This document shows, piece after piece, positions 59,860 through 64,000 of a stretch of DNA of 64,000 nt. The notes below the pieces were generated by a model. It saw only the letters and a list, made by a program, of their open reading frames with translations. It made no database searches and was not told the DNA's origin. The DNA comes from Larix kaempferi. Lineage: Eukaryota; Streptophyta; Pinopsida; Pinales; Pinaceae. The DNA lies in assembly GCA_027924585.1 (NCBI GenBank), contig BSBM01000372.1, positions 5,749,001 through 5,813,000 of the forward strand, written 5' to 3'. The translations under genes were made by a program, and so were the position numbers. Every line of letters starts with the position of its first letter. The first letter of the stretch is position 1.

Positions 59860-61140
59860 GAAGTACAAAGGAAGGCTCGTGGCTAGAGGATTCTCTTAGA
59901 AAGAGGGAGAGGATCATGACGAGATGTTTGCTCCAAGTGGCTAGACACACTTCTAGAGATAGATTACACCCATGGATGACAAGACCATTCTCTTGAATGG
60001 TGTAATTGAAGAAGAAGTGCATATCAAGCAAAAACCCAGGATTCGATAGAGAATCACATGATTGAAGAAGGACTTGTATGGGTTCAAAAGGTACCTAAGA
60101 TAGATAGTGATTTGATGAGCTTAATGATCACCACGGGTGATGCATATTTCAACCTTTGCTACAAGGTTGAAGATGGATTCTATATATAGATGGATGTAAG
60201 ATCGAACTCACCATAGAGTTCGAGTGATCTTGAGGCTCATATCAGTAAACCCATCTGACGGGAGATGGAATGGATAGATATGCAGAAGATCACTCAATGC
60301 AAAGTGTGCATGATGTTCAGTCATAGAGGGAGGACAATACTCAGATGTAGAAGACTCCACGTCAGAGGGAGTGGATCTCAAAGTTAAAGAATCTTGGCAT
60401 GATTCTTGTGATTAGATATGTGGTTGAGATCATATGATATTTTTCCTTAGCTAAGGAAAATGTGAAGTAGAGATCTGGGATGATGGATAGTGGTTTCTAC
60501 AGTTTACAGATAGATGACTTGTTCATTGATGTATTTAACAAATGCTAGGCGAGATATATGATTTGCTGTGAACACCCTCAGTCGGTATCTAATTGAGCCT
60601 AGATGTGTTCACCTAGTAGCTGCAAAGCATGTGATGAGGTACCTGAGAGGTACGATATACTTTGGTCTATACTATGTTGGAGATCATGACTTCAGACTGT
60701 ATGGTTTTACAGATGCAGATTGGGATGGAAGTATCTCACACAAAAAGAGCACATCGGATGGATGTTATTATTTGGGATCTGCTATGATCTCATGGTTTAG
60801 TAGCAAGCAATCCAGTGTGGCTCTCAGCACAGTTGAAGCGGAATATATAGAAGCTTGCTCTGCTAGTTGTGAAGCCATATGGCTTTGGAAGCTGTTGTCA
60901 AGACTATTTGACTTAGAGATGGGTTCCACTGTACCAGAGTTGTATCAAGATGATGGAGAATCCAGTGTTCTATGATAAGTCAAATCACATAGAGATATGA
61001 TATTTCTATATACGGGATATGGTGTAGAAAGGAGCTATAAAGCTCAAGTATGGTATGTGAGCACTTATGATAAAGTTGTTGATGTATTGAACAAACCTCT
61101 ATCTCGAATAAAGTTTGAGTATTTCCGAGACAAGCTTAGT
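59860..61140 (+). pseudogene. copia 2 RT remnant and RNase H
   Basis: 59870-60190 has broken RT pieces (ARGF-QKEGE, LNGVIEEEVHI, KDLYGFKRY). From 60568 to 60975 a frame is open: NTLSRYLIEPRCVHL, AAKHVMRYLRGTIYFGLYY, GFTDADWDGSISHKKSTS, ISWFSSKQSSVALSTVEAEYIEA, ASCEAIWLWKLL. This is the C-terminal RT and the copia RNase H. The NHIEI-YFYIRDMV and FEYFRDKLSVV ends follow with stops. The RNase H keeps its Asp and Glu motifs but has no intact polyprotein around it. Confidence 0.9.
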
Positions 61141-61175
61141 GTAGTTCAAAAAGACCCTCCTCGAAAAGGGGAGTG

Positions 61176-61440
61176 ACATGCATCGATCATGAGGATACTT
61201 GTATCGATGAGGAGGACACATGTATCGATGATGACGATACTTGTATCGATGATGAGGATACCTATATCGATGATGAGGATACTTGTATCGATGATGAGGA
61301 TACCTATATCAATGGTGAGGATACTTGTATCGATGATGAGGATACCTGTATCGATGATGAGGATACTTGTATCCATGATGAGGATACTTGTATCGATGAT
61401 GAGGTCAATGATGAGGATTCCTATATCGATGATGAGGTCG
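61176..61440 (+). repeat. Array 1 of copia 2 tail (21 bp)
   Basis: About eleven units of GATACTTGTATCGATGATGAG at 21-bp steps from 61194, reading DTCIDDE in one frame. The open frames on both strands are produced by the repeat. Confidence 0.92.
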
Positions 61441-61859
61441 ATGAGTGGTCCTTAGACATGGTATAAGTTGACAAGTGGATTGCATCATCCGTGGAGTCTA
61501 GTCCTAAATGAATCTGAAGACTTGTGTCTTTGTGAGTGGTCCTTAGACTTGGTCTAAGTTGACGAGTGGATGGCATCATCTTTGGAATCTAGTCCTAAAT
61601 GAATCCAGAGACTTGTGTCTTCGTGAGTGATCCTTAGACTTGGTCTAAGTTGACGATTGGATTCCATCATCCCTGGACTCTAGTCCTAAATGAATCCATA
61701 TACTTGTGTCTTCGTGAGTGGTCCTTAGACTTGGTCTAATTTGACAAGTGGATTGCATCATCCCTAGACTCTAGTCCTAAATGAATCCAAACACTTTTGT
61801 CTTCGTGAGTGGTCCTTAGACTTGGTCTAAGTTGATGAGTGGAATGCATCATCCTTGGA
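61441..61859 (+). repeat. Array 2 of copia 2 tail (91 bp)
   Basis: TCCTTAGACWTGGT recurs at 61448, 61539, 61630, 61721 and 61812: five units at exactly 91 bp, each containing GGATTGCATCATCC and GTCCTAAATGAATC. Confidence 0.92.
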
Positions 61860-62220
61860 TTTATGTCCTAAAGTGATAGGGATTGATCATCCCATAAGTG
61901 GATCAGGGTTGCATCATCCTTGGCTTTATGTCCTCAAGTGATAGGGATTGATCATCCCGTAAGTGGATCAGGATTGCATCATCCTTGGCTTTATGTCCTA
62001 AAGTGATAGGGATTAATCATCCCGTAAGTGGATCAGGATTGCATCATCCTTGGATTTATGTCCTAAAGTGGTAGGGATTGATCATCCCATAAGTGCATCA
62101 GGATTGTATCATCCTTGGCTTTATGTCCTAAAGTGATAGGGATTGATCATCCTGTAAGTGGATCAAGATTGTATCATACTTGTATTTATGTACTAACATG
62201 AGAGGGATTGATCATCTCGA
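61860..62220 (+). repeat. Array 3 of copia 2 tail (65 bp)
   Basis: GTGATAGGGATTGATCATCC starts near 61872, 61937, 62002, 62067, 62132 and 62197: six units at 65 bp, the last diverged. Confidence 0.92.
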
Positions 62221-62257
62221 AATTGGATCATCTGTATTGCATATATTGATGATGGTG

Positions 62258-62590
62258 TTGATCGAGAGATCTAGATGATTTTGTTTATCGAGAGATCCAA
62301 ATGGTGATTCTATTGATCGAGAGGTCCAGATGATGATGCTATTGATCAAGAGATCCAGATCATGCTATTGATCGAGAGATCCAGATGAATATGTTGTTGA
62401 TCGATAGATCCAAATGATGCTGATGATTGTGAGATCCACATGATGCTATTGATCGAGAGATCCAGATGATGATGTTGTTGATCGAGAGATCCAGATGATG
62501 CTATTGATTAAGAGATCGAGATGATGTTGTTGATCGAGAGATCTAGATGATCATGTTGTTGTAGATGATCGAGTGATCGAGTGCTGCAGA
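62258..62590 (+). repeat. Array 4 of copia 2 tail (GATCGAGAGATCCAGATGATG)
   Basis: About ten irregular units of 26-45 bp with the core GATCGAGAGATCCAGATGATG, separated by TTGTTGAT or CTATTGAT. Confidence 0.88.
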
Positions 62591-62770
62591 AGATGAAGAC
62601 TCAGTACGATAGATATTGATGTTCCAATAGTGAATATATTAAATATGTTCCAATAGTTGTTCTAGTTGTTGATGATGATTGAAGAAAAATTCCAATGATT
62701 TATAGATGTATCACTATGATTTTGTTGATGACCTCTCCTTGCTCCTGCAGATGTTGTTAGAATATACTTC

Positions 62771-63349
62771 ATGTTAGGGGGGAGTGTTGAAATATTGTAA
62801 CTTCAAAGGATATTCTATTTGTACTTTATTATTATTCATCTGGAGATGTTTTATTCCTTTGTCAGGATGTTATTATTATGTAAAGTCATTGAGGTAAATC
62901 CTCCCATGTAAGTCGGGGCAATATATCCCCTAAGAGTGATTTGTAAAGGGTTTAAGTCCCCTAGAGGGGTCTGCCCAGTCAGCAAGAGAATAAACTATTG
63001 AGGCCGACATGTCAATTGTAAAAGTTAAGTGAATGTAAAGTACAAATAGAGGAGGTGTGTTCCTCATTTGAACACACACTCACTCACTTGTGAACTTGCA
63101 TACGAGAGAGAGAGATATGCAAAGAAGGAGAAGGAGCTCTTGTTTGGGAATTTCATCCTTGTACTTGTTGATCATCTATATTGAGGATCTTTTGTTGGTT
63201 TTTCTACCCCATGAGGGTTTCCTAGGATAAATATGTGTCTCTTGTGTTTATGTTGTGCTTGTTATTCTTTCAGTGATCCTGTATATGCTATTGTTGTGAA
63301 ATTTAATTGAATGTTGATGTTATCTATCGTAGCATATTGAATCTTAACA
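62771..63349 (+). repeat. Polypurine tract and 3' LTR of copia 2
   Basis: ATGTTAGGGGGGAG (62771-62784), then a 565-bp LTR ending TTAACA at 63349, then AATCT, matching 56740-56744 exactly. Confidence 0.93.
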
Positions 63350-64000
63350 AATCTATTCGAGAATGTTAATACTGATGTGATGAACTCTATAGATTCATAT
63401 TTTGATTCCATGAAGGAAAAATGAAAACAAGCTAAAGAAGAATTAGCACTAGACATATTTTGTCCTAAGTGGGAATGTCCACTTGACAGTGTTGAAGTGT
63501 GTGGTATTTGTGAATTAAATCATTATACCAGACTTTGTCCTTCATTACCAAATATCAAGGTAGCACTGTAAACATCAAGTAAGGAGGTTGAACAAGATTA
63601 TTTTGTTGCTCCGAAGAAGCCATGACAACTCCACGACTTAGGTACAAATTCATAATTTTTTCCACCTTTCAATACTTGGAATAATATGTATAATCAACCT
63701 CAGATCCAAAATCAATATCAGTACCCTACCAATCAATGGAATCATCCTAATCAACCTCCTGCTCAATATCCGACACCATGGACATCATGGCCACCTCATC
63801 CAAATCAACCTGCTCCTTGGTATCAAGGATGGAGAGGCCCTTCTCAAGGAAATCAATTCCCTTCACCACCACATTATCAACATCACTAGATGTAGCACCC
63901 TCTGAATGCCTTAAAGAATAATCCTCCACTATGACCTCATCTCCTTATACAACCTAATCCTAACAAAAATAATAAGGCAGTGCAACAAGTTGGAATGCCA
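63350..64000 (+). pseudogene. Gag C-terminus of gypsy element 2
   Basis: After the target duplication the gag resumes: CPKWECPLDSVEVCGICELNHYTRLCPSLP. This holds a CX2CX3HX4C knuckle (CGICELNHYTRLC) and the worn end of a preceding one. A Gln/Asn/Pro-rich linker follows (63686-63889, open: NQYQYPTNQWNHP, PPAQYPTPWTSWPP). Stops at 63421 and 63569 show it is inactive. It continues beyond the window. Confidence 0.85.

Larger units (their letters stand above)
56745..63349 (+). mobile_element. Second Ty1/copia element, mostly non-coding
   Basis: 6605 bp with LTRs at 56745-57312 and 62785-63349 (about 90% identical by eye), TGTTGAAA...TTAACA ends, a polypurine tract at 62771-62784 and a perfect AATCT target duplication (56740-56744 and 63350-63354). 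The PBS is degenerate (TGGTTTCATAGA at 57313). gag, protease and integrase are unrecognisable. A decayed RT and an open RNase H remain, then four tandem arrays. It shares the intron-like block and RNase H end with copia 1, so the two are related, but the LTRs differ. Confidence 0.93.
55434..64000 (+). mobile_element. Second Ty3/gypsy element, 5' part, running off the window
   Basis: AATTTTGGCGTTGTTG at about 55430-55445 resembles the plant gypsy PBS (TGGCGCCGTTGCC). A leader follows, then gag (56072-56744), interrupted by a copia element at 56745-63349 and resuming at 63355 after the duplicated AATCT. The window ends inside gag or its linker. Confidence 0.75.

Noticed and set aside
61176-62590. 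CRISPR-like regular repeats
   Set aside because: Units are contiguous tandem repeats without unique spacers, inside an LTR element in plant DNA.

Overview
The window reads as nuclear DNA of a seed plant, most likely a gymnosperm with a large, retroelement-packed genome. The reasons are long nested LTR retrotransposons of plant lineages, plant-type non-LTR elements, AT-rich intergenic DNA with heavily decayed CpG, and one apparently single-copy plant gene with four coding exons that I read as EMBRYONIC FLOWER 1 (EMF1)-like. The gymnosperm call is inference; only 'land plant' is secure.

Layout. 1-703 is an acidic-codon-like GATGAT repeat punctuated by telomere-like words. 704-2750 has no recognisable gene. 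2949-3785 and 28247-31780 are the two halves of one decayed multi-exon minus-strand gene, split by a large Ty3/gypsy element (3781-28246 including target duplications; two 894-bp LTRs; about 14.7 kb once nested insertions are subtracted). That element belongs to the dual-RNase-H (Tat-like) group: gag with a huge Gly/Pro tract, protease, reverse transcriptase, RNase H, the zinc-binding part of integrase, a second RNase H, and then an antisense intron-containing gene before the 3' LTR. It was later hit by a Ty1/copia element in its leader (6477-13247) and by a 3-kb gag-only element (TR-GAG type, minus strand, 15972-18949) inside gag.

32291-40850 is a tandem triplication of a roughly 2.85-kb unit. 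Each unit carries the same 5'-truncated, already dead LINE tail (zf-RVT plus RNase H), and the array is bounded by four copies of an AT-rich 260-bp segment next to (TA)n runs. A second, unrelated LINE reverse transcriptase relic is at 43437-44475.

46561-51325 is the EMF1-like gene. Exons 1-3 and most of exon 4 are open and carry the family's N-terminal and central motifs. An exact 11-bp tandem duplication at 50873-50894 shifts the frame and removes the conserved C-terminus. Its upstream region has a cluster of telo-box motifs.

55430-64000 is the 5' part of a second Ty3/gypsy element (primer-binding site, gag) that runs off the window. It is interrupted by a second copia element (56745-63349) with a perfect 5-bp target duplication. 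Both copia elements share an intron-like block between integrase and reverse transcriptase, and both carry several different tandem-repeat arrays between RNase H and the 3' LTR. That 3' architecture, the antisense gene in the Tat-like element, and the LINE triplication are the most unusual things here.
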